Shown: positions 35,394 to 45,647, counted from the stretch's first letter. The stretch: DNA of 64,000 nucleotides from Schaalia sp. JY-X169 (GCF_014069575.1 NZ_CP059675.1:1240001-1304000); one strand, 5' to 3'. Translations and numbers: made by a program. The notes: generated from the sequence alone by a model not told the origin.

Positions 35394-35961
35394 TCTGGGT
35401 CCCGACTGGGTTCCCGACGACGAGGGCGTACCCAGCCGAAAGGGCGCGAGGCTACTCATTTTTGATCGTGAAGGAAACATTCTCCTGATCAGGGGCCACG
35501 ATACGCACGACCTCAAACACCGCTGGTGGTTTACGGTCGGCGGAGGGTTGGAGCAGGACGAGGATCCGCGTGCGGGGGCACTTCGTGAGGCGATTGAGGA
35601 GACCGGATTCTGTTTCGATGCACGTTTCGTGGAAGGTCCGGTCATGCATCGAAAGGCGGAGTTTCGTTTCCGTAATGTCATGGCACGTCAAGAGGAGCTT
35701 TTCTTCATCGCGCGTGTTGACGGAGTGAGACCACAGGTCGAGTCTCAGAACCTAACTGCGCTGGAGAACGAGACGCTCGACGAGTTTGCCTGGTTTTCTC
35801 CGGAGGAACTAGTAGCTCTTGCAGGGCGTGAGACGGTGTATCCGCTGTCACTACCGGAACATGTGCTTGCGTGGCACAAAGAATGGGATGGCGTTTACGT
35901 AGAGTTGGCGGCCGAGGGCGGCGCCACGCAAGGGTGGGTAAGGGACCCCGATCCGCGTTGA
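35386..35961 (+). CDS. NUDIX hydrolase
   Basis: 191-residue NUDIX protein with a perfect box: Gly, then five residues, Glu, seven residues, then REAIEETGF (about residues 60-82). The family hydrolyses nucleoside-diphosphate-linked compounds. ATG 35386 overlaps the PrsW stop; a TTG at 35362 is an alternative. A NUDIX gene also follows pimA in mycobacteria (Rv2609c). Substrate unknown. pdxS and pdxT, which often lie between this gene and yebC, are absent here. Confidence 0.92.
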   Translation: MTDLGPDWVPDDEGVPSRKGARLLIFDREGNILLIRGHDTHDLKHRWWFTVGGGLEQDEDPRAGALREAIEETGFCFDARFVEGPVMHRKAEFRFRNVMARQEELFFIARVDGVRPQVESQNLTALENETLDEFAWFSPEELVALAGRETVYPLSLPEHVLAWHKEWDGVYVELAAEGGATQGWVRDPDPR

Positions 35962-36044
35962 TGTGAATGCAAGGCCGTTTGCCGGTACTGGAAGCCGGTC
36001 TACACAAGGTAGAATCACCAGCGAATCTGCAACAGGGAGGCATC

Positions 36045-36803
36045 ATGTCCGGTCACTCTAAGTGGGCGACAACAAAGCACAAGAAAGCCGCCATCGACGC
36101 GAAGCGTGGAAAGCTCTTCGCACGACTGGTGAAGAACATTGAAGTGTCCGCACGTAACGGTGGGGGTGACCCCGCTGCGAACCCGACGCTCTATGACGCC
36201 ATCCAGAAAGCCAAGAAGAATTCGGTTCCGGCAGACAACATTGACCGTGCTCTCAAGCGTGGGTCCGGCGCTGAATCCGGAGGCGCTGACTGGCAGAGCA
36301 TCATGTACGAAGGCTACGGACCCGGTGGTGTCGCGCTGCTGATCGAGTGCCTGACGGATAACCGCAACCGTGCAGCGTCTGAAGTTCGAGTCGCGCTGAG
36401 CAGGAACGGTGGCTCGCTTGCCGAGCCTGGCTCCGTGTCATATCTCTTCAGCAGGAGGGGCATGATCGAGGTACCCACTGAAGGCGTCGACGAAGACAAT
36501 CTGTTTGAGGTGGCGGTGGAGTCGGGTGCTGACGACGTCGTTCGTTATGGCGATATTTTCAGGATCACTTCAGATCCATCGGATATGGTCGCAGTCCGCA
36601 CCGCACTGCAAGGCGCGGGCATTGACTACAACTCGGCGGAAGCAGAATTTGAAGCGTCAGTCGAGGTTCCAGTGGATCTTGAGGGCGCAAAGAAAGTCAT
36701 GCGGCTGATCGATGCTCTGGATGACTCCGACGACGTGCAAAACGTGTTCTCAAATGTAGATATCTCAGAAGAGGTAGCAGCGGCCCTTGAGGAAGAGGAC
36801 TAG
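36045..36803 (+). CDS. yebC: YebC/PmpR-family regulatory protein
   Basis: 252-residue YebC/TACO1-family protein. The N-terminus [21 protein letters not shown] is diagnostic (first residues quoted), and the three-domain fold follows, with [17 protein letters not shown] in the middle. Family members have been described as transcription factors and, more recently, as helping ribosomes through proline-rich stretches. ATG 36045 has GGGAGG upstream; the frame is open to 35967. It lies next to ruvCAB, as in many bacteria. Confidence 0.97.
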   Translation: MSGHSKWATTKHKKAAIDAKRGKLFARLVKNIEVSARNGGGDPAANPTLYDAIQKAKKNSVPADNIDRALKRGSGAESGGADWQSIMYEGYGPGGVALLIECLTDNRNRAASEVRVALSRNGGSLAEPGSVSYLFSRRGMIEVPTEGVDEDNLFEVAVESGADDVVRYGDIFRITSDPSDMVAVRTALQGAGIDYNSAEAEFEASVEVPVDLEGAKKVMRLIDALDDSDDVQNVFSNVDISEEVAAALEEED

Positions 36804-36811
36804 ACCGGGCA

Positions 36812-37456
36812 GTGAGAGTACTGGGAATTGATCCCGGCCTCACGCGCTGTGGTTTGGGGGCCGTGGAAGTCGATGATTCACGGAGGGCCACACTGGTTGG
36901 AGTCGAAGTGGCTCGAACCAGCCCCTCCCTGGCCACCCACTTCCGCCTCAGGGATATTGCAGATGCAATCGCAGCGGCCATTGGCAAGTACCAACCTGAG
37001 GTAGTTGCAATCGAGCGTGTGTTCACGCAGGACAATCTTCAGTCAGTGACGCCAACTACCCAGGTTATGGGTGCCGCAATGGTGGAAGTGGGACGCGCGG
37101 GACTTGCCATGGCTGTGTATACGCCTTCCGAGGTTAAAGCGGCAGTCACCGGATCGGGCAGAGCAGGGAAGGCTCAGGTCCAGCACATGGTCGCACGCAT
37201 CCTGTCACTGTCCGCGCCCCCACAGCCCGCCGATGCAGCGGATGCTCTAGCTATCGCCATCTGTCATGCATGGCGGGGGACAGGCCTCTTGGGTAGCGGA
37301 TCTGATAGCGCCGTGGAAGTGTCACTGTCTGGGAAAGTTTCTTCGAAGGCTCCACTTACTCCAGCCCAGCTGGCTTGGGCGCAAGCCCAAGCAATGCAAA
37401 AACGGCGAGGAGCAGTCGATCCAAGGCGCAGCACGCAGAGGAAGAACACCCCGTAG
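36812..37456 (+). CDS. ruvC: Crossover junction endodeoxyribonuclease RuvC
   Basis: 214-residue Holliday-junction resolvase that cuts junctions moved by RuvAB. The acidic active-site residues are in GIDPGLTRCG (Asp7), AIERVF (Glu) and PADAADALAIA (two Asp). GTG 36812 is preceded by GAGGAAGAGGA and lies 8 nt after yebC. The C-terminal 45 residues beyond the catalytic core are variable and basic. First gene of a ruvC-ruvA-ruvB set. Confidence 0.97.
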   Translation: MRVLGIDPGLTRCGLGAVEVDDSRRATLVGVEVARTSPSLATHFRLRDIADAIAAAIGKYQPEVVAIERVFTQDNLQSVTPTTQVMGAAMVEVGRAGLAMAVYTPSEVKAAVTGSGRAGKAQVQHMVARILSLSAPPQPADAADALAIAICHAWRGTGLLGSGSDSAVEVSLSGKVSSKAPLTPAQLAWAQAQAMQKRRGAVDPRRSTQRKNTP

Positions 37457-37519
37457 CGGCAGGCATTTCTTCTATTGTCGGTGCGCACTGGTATCGTACA
37501 ACTGTTCGAAGGGGGAGCT

Positions 37520-38113
37520 ATGATCTCATCACTTACAGGCACTGTCGGTATCCGCAGTGCCGACTGGGTGCAGATTGTCGTGGCAGGAGTCGGTTTTCGG
37601 GTAGAGATTCCGAAGTCTTTGCAGATTACCTCTGAGGAAGTCACGTTGCAGACAAGCCTCATCGTCCGGGAAGATTCTCTAACCCTCTTTGGATTCACAA
37701 CCACGGAAGAACGTGATGGCTTCGAAGTTCTCATGTCTGTTTCTGGAATTGGACCAAGACTCGCCCTCGCAGCTATTGACACCGTTGGGCTGGATGATTT
37801 GCGCAGTGGCGTAGCATCAGGCGACTTGGCGCTGCTTACACGGATACCGGGCGTCGGAAAGAAGACGGCGCAGCGTATGGTTCTGGAAATCGGTGACAAG
37901 TTGGGTTTGCCAGCGGATACTGCAGGCGGAGGCTCTTCTGGTTCAACCACGACTAGTACGCTGCGGGAACCTGTTGCAGCAGCCCTTGAGCAGTTAGGGT
38001 GGCCACGTGCCATCGCAGAACGTACGCTAAATGAACTCTCGGGTGAGTTTACAAGTGTTGAAGAAATGTTGCGTGGCGCCCTAGCGGTTTTGGGGGCTCA
38101 GCGTGGCTTCTAA
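37520..38113 (+). CDS. ruvA: Holliday junction branch-migration protein RuvA
   Basis: 197-residue junction-recognition subunit. The N-terminal OB domain starts [10 protein letters not shown]; two helix-hairpin-helix motifs are seen at [13 protein letters not shown] and [15 protein letters not shown]; domain III at the end (about 150-197) contacts RuvB. ATG 37520 follows GGGGGAG; the frame is open to 37475. It overlaps ruvB by 11 nt. Confidence 0.97.
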   Translation: MISSLTGTVGIRSADWVQIVVAGVGFRVEIPKSLQITSEEVTLQTSLIVREDSLTLFGFTTTEERDGFEVLMSVSGIGPRLALAAIDTVGLDDLRSGVASGDLALLTRIPGVGKKTAQRMVLEIGDKLGLPADTAGGGSSGSTTTSTLREPVAAALEQLGWPRAIAERTLNELSGEFTSVEEMLRGALAVLGAQRGF

Positions 38114-39176
38114 TATCGATGACTTCGACTACTTGAACACACCGGCTGAGGAACCTGAAGTAAGCCGGATCATTGCTCCGGACAGTGATGAGATAGAAAG
38201 GGCAGCCGAAGCCGCGCTGCGCCCTCGTTCCCTCAACGAGTTCATTGGTCAACCTGCTGTTCGCCGCCAGTTGAGTGTTGTGCTCGATGCGGCGCGCGGG
38301 CGTGGGGAGCCAGCGGATCACGTTCTCCTAGTAGGTCCACCTGGCCTGGGAAAGACCACACTCGCGATGATCATTGCCTCCGAAATGGGGGCGTCACTGC
38401 GTCTCACTTCAGGTCCCGCTATTCAGCACGCCGGCGACCTCGCGTCGATTCTGTCGGCGCTTCAGCCCGGGGACCTGCTCTTTATTGATGAGATCCACCG
38501 TTTGGCGCGGACTGCCCAGGAAATGCTCTACATGGCGATGGAAGATTTCAGGGTTGACATCATTGTTGGCAAGGGGCCCGGTGCCACTTCCATTCCGCTC
38601 ACCCTGCCGAGATTCACGGTCGTTGGTGCTACAACAAGATCTGGCATGCTACCGGCCCCCCTCAGGGACCGGTTTGGGTACACCGCCCACCTTGAGTTCT
38701 ATTCGGTAGCCGATCTCCAGGCAGTGGTCGGTCGCAGTGCTTCCCTTTTGGGTGCAAAGCTGGAGTCGGGGGCAGGAAATGAGATTGCTCGTCGTTCGCG
38801 GGGGACACCACGTATTGCGAACCGCTTGCTACGCCGCGTTACAGACTATGCACAGGTAGCAGGCGAGCTGACCGTCTCTCAAAAGAGTGCGTCCAATGCG
38901 CTTGAACTCTTCGAAGTGGATGCGCTTGGACTCGATCGTTTGGACCGTGCCGTCCTAGAAGCCATGTGCCGTATGTATGGCGGGGGGCCCGTAGGCCTGT
39001 CAACGTTGGCCCACACGGTCGGGGAAGAGGCTGAGACACTCGAGACAGTGGCAGAGCCCTATCTGGTACGGCACGGCTTTATCGTTCGCACTTCACGTGG
39101 CAGGGTTGCGACACAGAAAACCTGGGCTCACCTAGGTCTAGTCCCGCCGGAACCGGATGCCCTTTTTGGCGCATAG
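38103..39176 (+). CDS. ruvB: Holliday junction branch-migration ATPase RuvB
   Basis: 357-residue AAA+ motor of the RuvAB complex. Walker A is GPPGLGKTT, Walker B/DExH is FIDEIHRL, and sensor 1 is VVGATTRSG. The C-terminal winged-helix domain contains [20 protein letters not shown] 38103 lies inside the ruvA end. The N-terminal 40 residues are longer and more acidic than in E. coli, as is common in actinobacteria. Confidence 0.98.
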   Translation: MASNIDDFDYLNTPAEEPEVSRIIAPDSDEIERAAEAALRPRSLNEFIGQPAVRRQLSVVLDAARGRGEPADHVLLVGPPGLGKTTLAMIIASEMGASLRLTSGPAIQHAGDLASILSALQPGDLLFIDEIHRLARTAQEMLYMAMEDFRVDIIVGKGPGATSIPLTLPRFTVVGATTRSGMLPAPLRDRFGYTAHLEFYSVADLQAVVGRSASLLGAKLESGAGNEIARRSRGTPRIANRLLRRVTDYAQVAGELTVSQKSASNALELFEVDALGLDRLDRAVLEAMCRMYGGGPVGLSTLAHTVGEEAETLETVAEPYLVRHGFIVRTSRGRVATQKTWAHLGLVPPEPDALFGA

Positions 39177-39228
39177 CTGATTTTTGTGAGGTTTACTAGT
39201 TAGTTGCGGCATAGAGGGTCCGCCCAGG

Positions 39229-39258
39229 TTACGTAAACCACAATCTGTCCCCTAGACT
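39229..39258 (+). promoter_or_regulatory. Candidate promoter of the yajC-secDF-apt-rel operon
   Basis: TTACGT at 39229-39234 and TAGACT at 39253-39258 are separated by 18 nt, in the 118-nt gap before yajC. The -10 is identical to the one proposed for dxs. Confidence 0.42.
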
Positions 39259-39294
39259 TTGTGAGCATTGCAATCGATGGAAAGAAGGTCCCCC

Positions 39295-39714
39295 GTGGAG
39301 ATCCTGTTGTTCATGGCAGTACTTGTTGGCGGCATGTTCGTAATGAACTCCTTTGCCAAGAAGTCGCAGAAGAAGCGCCAGGATGAAGCAGAGAAGACCA
39401 TGTCCGAACTCATGGTTCCGGGGGCCTGGGTACAGACGTACTCCGGCTTTTTTGGACGTTTTGTCGATACTGATGGCGACGTCATCATCCTCGAGACTCC
39501 CAGTGGGGAAGAAACCTACTGGTTGCGTGCTGCTATCCGTGCAGTAACCGACCCCCCTTTCGAGACCTTGGGTGAGTCAGAAGACGATATTGAGGTAGAT
39601 GTACTGCAGATCGAGTCCGACGTTGATGGCACGGACGAATCAGAGCAGCTTGACGGTGTCGTCGATTTGGATGGTGAGGTCGCAACCGAGCCAACTGAAG
39701 AGTCAAACAAGTAA
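39295..39714 (+). CDS. yajC: Preprotein translocase subunit YajC
   Basis: 139-residue Sec accessory protein. One N-terminal membrane helix (ILLFMAVLVGGMFVMNSF) is followed by KKSQKKRQDEAEKTM and a small beta domain with PGAWVQTYSGFFGRFV. The last 50 residues are very acidic. GTG 39295 is preferred because GAAAGAAGG lies 6 nt upstream; an ATG at 39277 is possible. It is followed by secD and secF, the usual SecDF-YajC set. Confidence 0.93.
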   Translation: MEILLFMAVLVGGMFVMNSFAKKSQKKRQDEAEKTMSELMVPGAWVQTYSGFFGRFVDTDGDVIILETPSGEETYWLRAAIRAVTDPPFETLGESEDDIEVDVLQIESDVDGTDESEQLDGVVDLDGEVATEPTEESNK

Positions 39715-39752
39715 GAATTTAGTTAAACCGCGCAGATAAAGGTTCCACTACC

Positions 39753-41666
39753 TTGGCAACAAAAAAGAATCGGCCGGGCAGAACCCTGCTCTCCATGCTT
39801 ATCGTTACAGCGATCGCAGTGGGAGCACTGGTTATTGGCCATTTCACGCAGGGGGCCGGCTTTACCCCGAAACTCGCCCTCGACCTTGAGGGCGGGACGC
39901 AGATCATTCTGACTCCCAAGCTTGAAGAAGGCGCCGATGCACGTTCTGTGACAGCAGATGACATGAATGAAGCAATCGCAATCATTCGTCAACGAGTCGA
40001 TGCGTCTGGAGTAGCAGAAGCGGAAATCTCGACACTGGGCTCGAACAACATCGTTGTTGCGATTCCCGGGGACACTGACGAGTCGATTCTGAATCTAGTT
40101 CGCACCTCAGCAACCATGCGTTTCCGTCCGGTTCTGACCACAGGTAGCCCCCTTCCCCTCGATTTGTCGCAAGTTCCCCAGAGTGAAACGGAACTGGCCG
40201 CGATGTCTTTGGAGGAGCTCGCGAACAGCCTGGCCGACACCAACGGTGATGGCGTTATCTCGGAAGAACCCGTTGCGACACCAGAGAACAACTCGGACAC
40301 GGCATGGATCACAGAGGCGAACTACCGTGACTTCCTGTTGCTTGACTGTACGGATGCCGCGAACCGCACAGGTGGTATCGCGGATGATCCAGCCGCGTCC
40401 ATGGTTACGTGTGGCGTTGACGGAGATGCCAAGTACATTTTGGGGCCAGTTGATATCGAAGGTACCCACCTGAAGAATGCTTCAGCCGGAATGGACACTA
40501 CTGCCACTGGCCAGCCCACCGGACAGTATGCCGTGTCCCTTGAGCTCGATTCGGCGGGGACTAAGCAGTTCGCGGAGGCGTCGCAGCGTCTGTATGAGTT
40601 TGCTGACACCGACGCAACGCGCAACCGGTTCGCGGTCGTCCTCGACGGTACCGTTATCGTCGCACCTTCAATGAATGTGCCCATCAGCGACGGTCGCGCA
40701 AGCATTACAGGCAACTTCACAGCCTCGGAGGCTCAAGAGCTGGCGAACCAACTCCAGTTCGGTTCACTTCCGCTCAACTTCGAAGTCCAATCTGAACAGC
40801 AGATTTCAGCAACCCTTGGTGTTGATCACCTTCAGAAGGGTATCTGGGCAGGTCTGGTCGGACTTCTCCTGGTTGTGGGCTACATGGCATGGCAGTACCG
40901 TGGTCTGGCGCTGCTTTCTGCTGGGTCACTCGTCGTTGCAGGCGGCCTCACTTATCTAATCATCACGATATTGTCGTGGACCATGGGCTATCGCCTCTCA
41001 CTTCCCGGTGTTGCGGGCTTGATTATTGCAGTCGGCATCACTGCTGACTCCTTCATTGTCTACTTCGAACGCATTAGAGATGAAGTTCGAGATGGAAGAC
41101 CGCTCTCAGTTGCCGTTGAAGAAGGTTGGCAGCGCGCCAAGCGAACGCTAGTTATTTCTGACGCTGTCAACCTAGTCGCCGCTGTTGTGCTCTACGTGCT
41201 CGCTGTGGGCGGTGTGCAAGGCTTCGCCTTCACACTGGGCGTCACGACGGTCGTCGACCTAATAGTCGTCTTCTTCTTCACGCACCCGATGATGTCGCTG
41301 ATGGTGCGAACCAAGTTCTGGGGCCAGGGACACAAGCTCTCGGGGCTTGATCCCGCCCACCTTGGTGCTTCAAACAGCTCGATCTACAGGGGCCGCTTGA
41401 ACGCGGAACCCATTCGCAAATCCAAGGTACAGGTACCAGTTCCTGTGGGTGCGGGTGCGGCCTCGGCAGTTGAACCCACAGTGATCACGGATACTACCCT
41501 TGAGTCCAGTGCTGACGAAGTGGATGCGTCTGTAGACGTACCACCAGTCGTCCGGCAAGCACCAGGTGAGCCGCGACTATCGCTGGCAGAACGACGGCGC
41601 CTCTCTCCGAGCACCGGGGACTCTAGCGGGGAAGAATCAGATGTTAAGGAGGAAAGCCGTGGTTAG
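39753..41666 (+). CDS. secD: Protein translocase subunit SecD
   Basis: 637-residue RND-type membrane protein that uses the proton gradient to assist Sec export. Start is TTG 39753, with AAAGG 10 nt upstream. Visible: the first membrane helix, the family motif LALDLEGGTQIILTP, a large periplasmic domain (about 60-360), five clustered C-terminal helices including GVAGLIIAVGITADSFIVYFE (Asp in ITADS is the conserved intramembrane acid), and a long acidic cytoplasmic tail. An insert around residues 160-250 is rich in Asp/Thr. Overlaps secF by 8 nt. Confidence 0.97.
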   Translation: MATKKNRPGRTLLSMLIVTAIAVGALVIGHFTQGAGFTPKLALDLEGGTQIILTPKLEEGADARSVTADDMNEAIAIIRQRVDASGVAEAEISTLGSNNIVVAIPGDTDESILNLVRTSATMRFRPVLTTGSPLPLDLSQVPQSETELAAMSLEELANSLADTNGDGVISEEPVATPENNSDTAWITEANYRDFLLLDCTDAANRTGGIADDPAASMVTCGVDGDAKYILGPVDIEGTHLKNASAGMDTTATGQPTGQYAVSLELDSAGTKQFAEASQRLYEFADTDATRNRFAVVLDGTVIVAPSMNVPISDGRASITGNFTASEAQELANQLQFGSLPLNFEVQSEQQISATLGVDHLQKGIWAGLVGLLLVVGYMAWQYRGLALLSAGSLVVAGGLTYLIITILSWTMGYRLSLPGVAGLIIAVGITADSFIVYFERIRDEVRDGRPLSVAVEEGWQRAKRTLVISDAVNLVAAVVLYVLAVGGVQGFAFTLGVTTVVDLIVVFFFTHPMMSLMVRTKFWGQGHKLSGLDPAHLGASNSSIYRGRLNAEPIRKSKVQVPVPVGAGAASAVEPTVITDTTLESSADEVDASVDVPPVVRQAPGEPRLSLAERRRLSPSTGDSSGEESDVKEESRG

Positions 41667-42750
41667 TTTTTCCCAGTGGGGTAATGAGCTTTACTCTGGC
41701 AAGAGGTCCTACAACATTGTCGGTCGAGCCAAGACATTCCTGACCGTCGGTATTACGTTGATGATCGTATCGCTTCTCCTTGTTGGCTTCAGGGGTCTCA
41801 ACCCTTCGATTGAGTTCTCCGGAGGAACACAGTTCATCATCTCGGGTGCGCCAGGTGCTAGCCAACAGGTTGCCTATGACACCCTTGCTGCTGATGGGAT
41901 TACCGAGAACGTTCGCGTCTCAGCATTGGGGACGGACTCCATCCGTATCCAAGCCCAAAGTCTCGATACTGCGCAGACAACGGAACTTCGCAACGACTTG
42001 GCTGCGGCTTACGACGTGCCACCGGAGGATGTACAGACAAACTCGGTGGGTGCAACGTGGTCCCAAGACGTCACCCAAAAGGCCCTTCAGTCAATCTTGA
42101 TCTTCGTTCTGATCGTGGCAGTGGTGATGACGGTGTACTTCCGTTCTTGGACGATGTCACTGGCCGCAATGGTGGCGCTCGCACACGACCTCGTCATCAC
42201 GGTTGGCTTCTTCGCCCTCACCCAAGTCGAAGTGTCGCCCGCAACTGTCATCGGATTCCTCACGATCCTCGGTTACTCCCTATACGACACCGTGGTTGTT
42301 TTTGATAAAATCCGTGAACTGACTGCGAATCACATTGACCAGAGGAAATACACCTACGGTCAACTCGTTAACCTCGGTGTGAATCAAACTCTCGTGCGCT
42401 CCATCAACACGTCTGTGGTCGCACTACTACCTGTCGGTTCAATCCTCTTCATTGGATCTCTACTTCTCGGTGCAGGCACACTCACAGACATTTCTCTTGC
42501 ACTATTCGTCGGAATCATTGTTGGGACGTTCTCATCCATCTTCATCGCCGCTCCCACTTTGGCTCTCATGCAGAGCCGCCGAGTGAAGACAAAGAAGGTG
42601 GATGACACAATCCTCGAAGTTCGAGAGAAGACACATGTCGAGGGTGAAAAGCACCAAGATGAGGTGCTCGTTGCCCGATCCAACACCAAACCGGGTCACC
42701 ACCTCGGTCAGAGTGCGCAACCGAAGCGCAAGCGCAGGGGGAAGAAGTGA
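41659..42750 (+). CDS. secF: Protein translocase subunit SecF
   Basis: 363-residue partner of SecD with six membrane helices. Motifs: NPSIEFSGGTQFII (family D/E-F-x-GG), IGFLTILGYSLYDTVVVFDKIRE, and NTSVVALLPVGSILFIG. GTG 41659 is chosen because AAGGAGG is 6 nt upstream, which is ideal; the frame extends to 41566 inside secD. A basic, Lys/Arg-rich C-terminus ends the protein. Overlaps apt by 4 nt. Confidence 0.96.
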   Translation: MVSFSQWGNELYSGKRSYNIVGRAKTFLTVGITLMIVSLLLVGFRGLNPSIEFSGGTQFIISGAPGASQQVAYDTLAADGITENVRVSALGTDSIRIQAQSLDTAQTTELRNDLAAAYDVPPEDVQTNSVGATWSQDVTQKALQSILIFVLIVAVVMTVYFRSWTMSLAAMVALAHDLVITVGFFALTQVEVSPATVIGFLTILGYSLYDTVVVFDKIRELTANHIDQRKYTYGQLVNLGVNQTLVRSINTSVVALLPVGSILFIGSLLLGAGTLTDISLALFVGIIVGTFSSIFIAAPTLALMQSRRVKTKKVDDTILEVREKTHVEGEKHQDEVLVARSNTKPGHHLGQSAQPKRKRRGKK

Positions 42751-43310
42751 GTTCCAAGAGTGAAGTAGCAAAGACGGTTGAATCAGCGATTGGTCTGATC
42801 CCCGACTTCCCCGAAGAGGGCGTCCTCTTCCGAGATATCACCCCTCTGATTGCCAATGGGCCTATTTTTGCAGAGCTCACTGAGTACCTCGCGCAGAAGT
42901 ACGCAGGGCACATTGACTATGTGGCCGGCCTGGAGTCACGGGGCTTTATTTTGGCCGCCCCACTGGCCGCAGAGCTTGGAATCGGGATGCTCACTTTGCG
43001 CAAGGCAGGCAAGCTTCCGCCCCCTGTGGTTGGGGTTGACTATGCACTAGAGTACGGCACAGCACGTTTGGAGGTACGGCCTGATACTGTTCCTCAAGGT
43101 GCACGTGTCCTCATCGTCGACGATGTGCTCGCAACCGGCGGCACCGCGGCGGCTGCAGTATCACTCCTAGAGCACTCGGGCGCACACGTCGTTGGCATGT
43201 TCTTCTTGCTCGAACTTGTTGACCTAGGTGGACTTGCGAAGATCGAACGGGAAAACGTTGAAGTCTTGATAAAGGTTCATGAAGACGGCGAGGTAGATCC
43301 TCAAGAGTAG
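42747..43310 (+). CDS. apt: Adenine phosphoribosyltransferase
   Basis: 187-residue purine salvage enzyme converting adenine and PRPP to AMP. The PRPP-binding motif is VLIVDDVLATGGTAAAA (about 126-142); GLESRGFILAAPLA and LRKAGKLPPP are further family motifs. GTG 42747 overlaps the secF stop (GTGA). Placement before rel is conserved in actinobacteria. Confidence 0.97.
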   Translation: MSSKSEVAKTVESAIGLIPDFPEEGVLFRDITPLIANGPIFAELTEYLAQKYAGHIDYVAGLESRGFILAAPLAAELGIGMLTLRKAGKLPPPVVGVDYALEYGTARLEVRPDTVPQGARVLIVDDVLATGGTAAAAVSLLEHSGAHVVGMFFLLELVDLGGLAKIERENVEVLIKVHEDGEVDPQE

Positions 43311-43313
43311 GAC

Positions 43314-43319
43314 TATCAT
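43314..43319 (+). promoter_or_regulatory. Candidate -10 box for a leaderless rel transcript
   Basis: TATCAT ends 6 nt before the rel ATG, which has no ribosome-binding site. It lies in the 15-nt gap after apt. No good -35 is seen. It could give rel a promoter of its own within the sec-apt-rel unit. Confidence 0.4.
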
Positions 43320-43325
43320 TGCCGA

Positions 43326-45647
43326 ATGGAGGAGATCGAGGTAGTCGAGGGGCCTAAGACGCCCCCATCGGGCTCGCTAGTCCGCTCGGGACTAGCGTGG
43401 TTCTCCTCGCGCGGTCGATCCAGTATTCCTGAGATCGAACCATTGATTCGGGCCGTGAAGGCGCACCACCCTCGTGCTAATACGGCAGAGATCGAGCGCG
43501 CTTACCGCACTGCTGCAAAGTGGCATGAAGGGCAAAAGCGTAAGTCGGGTGAGTCGTATGTGACACACCCGGTGGCTGTAGCGACAATTCTTGCTGAGAT
43601 CGGTATGACCCCTCCAACACTGGTGGCTGCGCTGCTGCACGATACCGTTGAGGATACCGGCTATACATTAGAGGCACTCTCGGAGGAGTTTGGGCCTGAG
43701 ATTGCAGCGATGGTGGACGGCGTGACCAAACTCGATCGCATTCGCTACGGTGCGTCTGCGCAATCGGAGACACTTCGGAAGATGATTGTCGCGATGAGTC
43801 GCGACATTCGAGTCCTTCTGATCAAACTTGGCGACAGGTTGCACAACGCGCGCACCTGGAAGTATGTTGCGTCTGAGTCAGCAAAGGGTAAAGCACGCGA
43901 AACACTAGAGATCTATGCGCCACTTGCGCACCGACTCGGTATGAACACCATCAAGTGGGAACTTGAGGAGCTTTCTTTCCAGACGCTCTACCCGGACATC
44001 TACGAAGAGATCGATCGCTTGGTGGGGGAGAGAGCACCTGAGAGAGAGGTATACCTCAGTGATGTTATCGGCCAGCTCGAGGAAGATTTGCGCCACGCTC
44101 GGATCAAGGGGACGGTGAGCGGTCGGCCTAAACATCACTACTCGATCTATCAAAAGATGATTGTCCGCGGCAAACAGTTTGACGAGATCTATGACCTGGT
44201 TGCCGTTCGTGTCCTTGTCGACTCGGTAAAGGACTGCTACGCAGTCCTTGGTGCTGCCCATGCACGCTGGAACCCCATTCCGGGCCGCTTCAAGGACTAC
44301 ATTGCGATGCCGAAGTTCAACTTGTACCAGTCGCTGCACACGACTGTCGTTGGGCCCGGGGGCCGACCCGTCGAGCTGCAGATCCGCACTCGTGAAATGC
44401 ATGAGCGAGCCGAGTTTGGGGTTGCAGCTCACTGGCGTTACAAGCAGTCTGCCGCGACCTCGCAGGCTGAACCTGACCGGATGTCGCCCAAAGAGCAGAT
44501 GGATTGGGTTCGCCTCCTTGTGGAAATGGAGAAGGAGACAGGCGATCCCGAGGAGTTCCTGGACTCTCTAAGGTATGAGATCGCCGGCGACGAAGTCTAT
44601 GTGTTTACGCCCAGGGGCCAGGTGATTGTGCTCCCCCCTGGTTCAACACCTGTGGATTTTGCGTACGCTGTCCACACGGAGGTAGGGCACGGCACAGTGG
44701 GTGCAAGAGTTAACGGACGTCTTGTCGCCCTTGATACCAAACTAGAGTCCGGAGACTCGGTAGAGGTGATAACTGCTCAACAGGGCAAGGGTGCGCCGTC
44801 TCAAGACTGGCTGAAGTTCGTGGCTTCATCCAGAGCAAAGTCGAAAATCAAGTCATGGTTCCAGCGTGAGCGCCGCGAAGAAATGATCGACTTGGGCAGG
44901 GACCACATTGCTAAGGCAATGAAGAAGCAGAATCTGCCTCTCCAGCGCCTGATGACTCACAGTGCGGTTCTGTCAATTGCGACCAACATGGGTTTGAAGG
45001 ATATTTCTGCCCTCTATGCGGCAGTTGGGGAGAACCATGTCTCGGCCCAGCATGTCGTGAATCAGTTGGTGGAGGTCCTGGGGGGCGATGCAGGAACTGA
45101 GGAGACGCTTTCCGAAGCGGTTACCCCTGGCCTAACACCTGCTTCTTCGCACGCCTCCTCGCAAGATGCTGCTGTGATCGTCTCGGGTCTTAGCTCCAAT
45201 GAGGTTTGGGTTAAGCTGGCGCGTTGCTGCAAACCCGTGCCTGGCGACTCTATTGTTGGCTTCGTGACGCGGGGGGAGGGTGTGTCGATCCACCAGGAGA
45301 GCTGCGTCAATGCGCAGCATCTCATTGAAACGAGCCCCGAGCGGATGATCGAGGTTCAGTGGGATGCGAACCAAACAGGCAGCCAATATCTGGTTGAGGT
45401 TGAGACTAAAGCACTCAACAGGCCTGGCCTTCTGAACGAGTTGTCCAGAGTATTCTCTGACCACCGCGTGGATATTGTTTCAGGTTCAATGGCCTCATCA
45501 AGTGATCAGATTGCCACCGCTCGGTTCACCTTTGGACTTCCCGGGGTGGGCTATCTGGACCAGGTGCTCTCAGCCTTGCGCAGGGTTGACGGCGTCTTCG
45601 AGGCATCAAGGGTCTTAGGGACAGCACAAAGGAAGAAAGAAAAGTAG
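43326..45647 (+). CDS. rel: Bifunctional (p)ppGpp synthetase/hydrolase
   Basis: 773-residue RelA/SpoT-family enzyme that makes and degrades the stringent-response alarmone (p)ppGpp. Domains: HD hydrolase with LLHDTVEDTG (about residues 100-110), indicating an active hydrolase; synthetase with GRPKHHYSIYQKM and RVLVDSVKDCYAVLG; TGS (about 415-475); a helical region; a zinc-finger-like KLARCCKPVPGD; and a C-terminal ACT domain. ATG 43326 has no ribosome-binding site but an upstream TATCAT, so it may be leaderless. Confidence 0.96.
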   Translation: MEEIEVVEGPKTPPSGSLVRSGLAWFSSRGRSSIPEIEPLIRAVKAHHPRANTAEIERAYRTAAKWHEGQKRKSGESYVTHPVAVATILAEIGMTPPTLVAALLHDTVEDTGYTLEALSEEFGPEIAAMVDGVTKLDRIRYGASAQSETLRKMIVAMSRDIRVLLIKLGDRLHNARTWKYVASESAKGKARETLEIYAPLAHRLGMNTIKWELEELSFQTLYPDIYEEIDRLVGERAPEREVYLSDVIGQLEEDLRHARIKGTVSGRPKHHYSIYQKMIVRGKQFDEIYDLVAVRVLVDSVKDCYAVLGAAHARWNPIPGRFKDYIAMPKFNLYQSLHTTVVGPGGRPVELQIRTREMHERAEFGVAAHWRYKQSAATSQAEPDRMSPKEQMDWVRLLVEMEKETGDPEEFLDSLRYEIAGDEVYVFTPRGQVIVLPPGSTPVDFAYAVHTEVGHGTVGARVNGRLVALDTKLESGDSVEVITAQQGKGAPSQDWLKFVASSRAKSKIKSWFQRERREEMIDLGRDHIAKAMKKQNLPLQRLMTHSAVLSIATNMGLKDISALYAAVGENHVSAQHVVNQLVEVLGGDAGTEETLSEAVTPGLTPASSHASSQDAAVIVSGLSSNEVWVKLARCCKPVPGDSIVGFVTRGEGVSIHQESCVNAQHLIETSPERMIEVQWDANQTGSQYLVEVETKALNRPGLLNELSRVFSDHRVDIVSGSMASSSDQIATARFTFGLPGVGYLDQVLSALRRVDGVFEASRVLGTAQRKKEK

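Noticed and set aside
37264-38013. 249-codon open frame antisense to ruvC/ruvA
   Set aside because: Ser/Arg/Pro-rich shadow typical of the reverse strand of GC-rich genes; both sense genes are certain.
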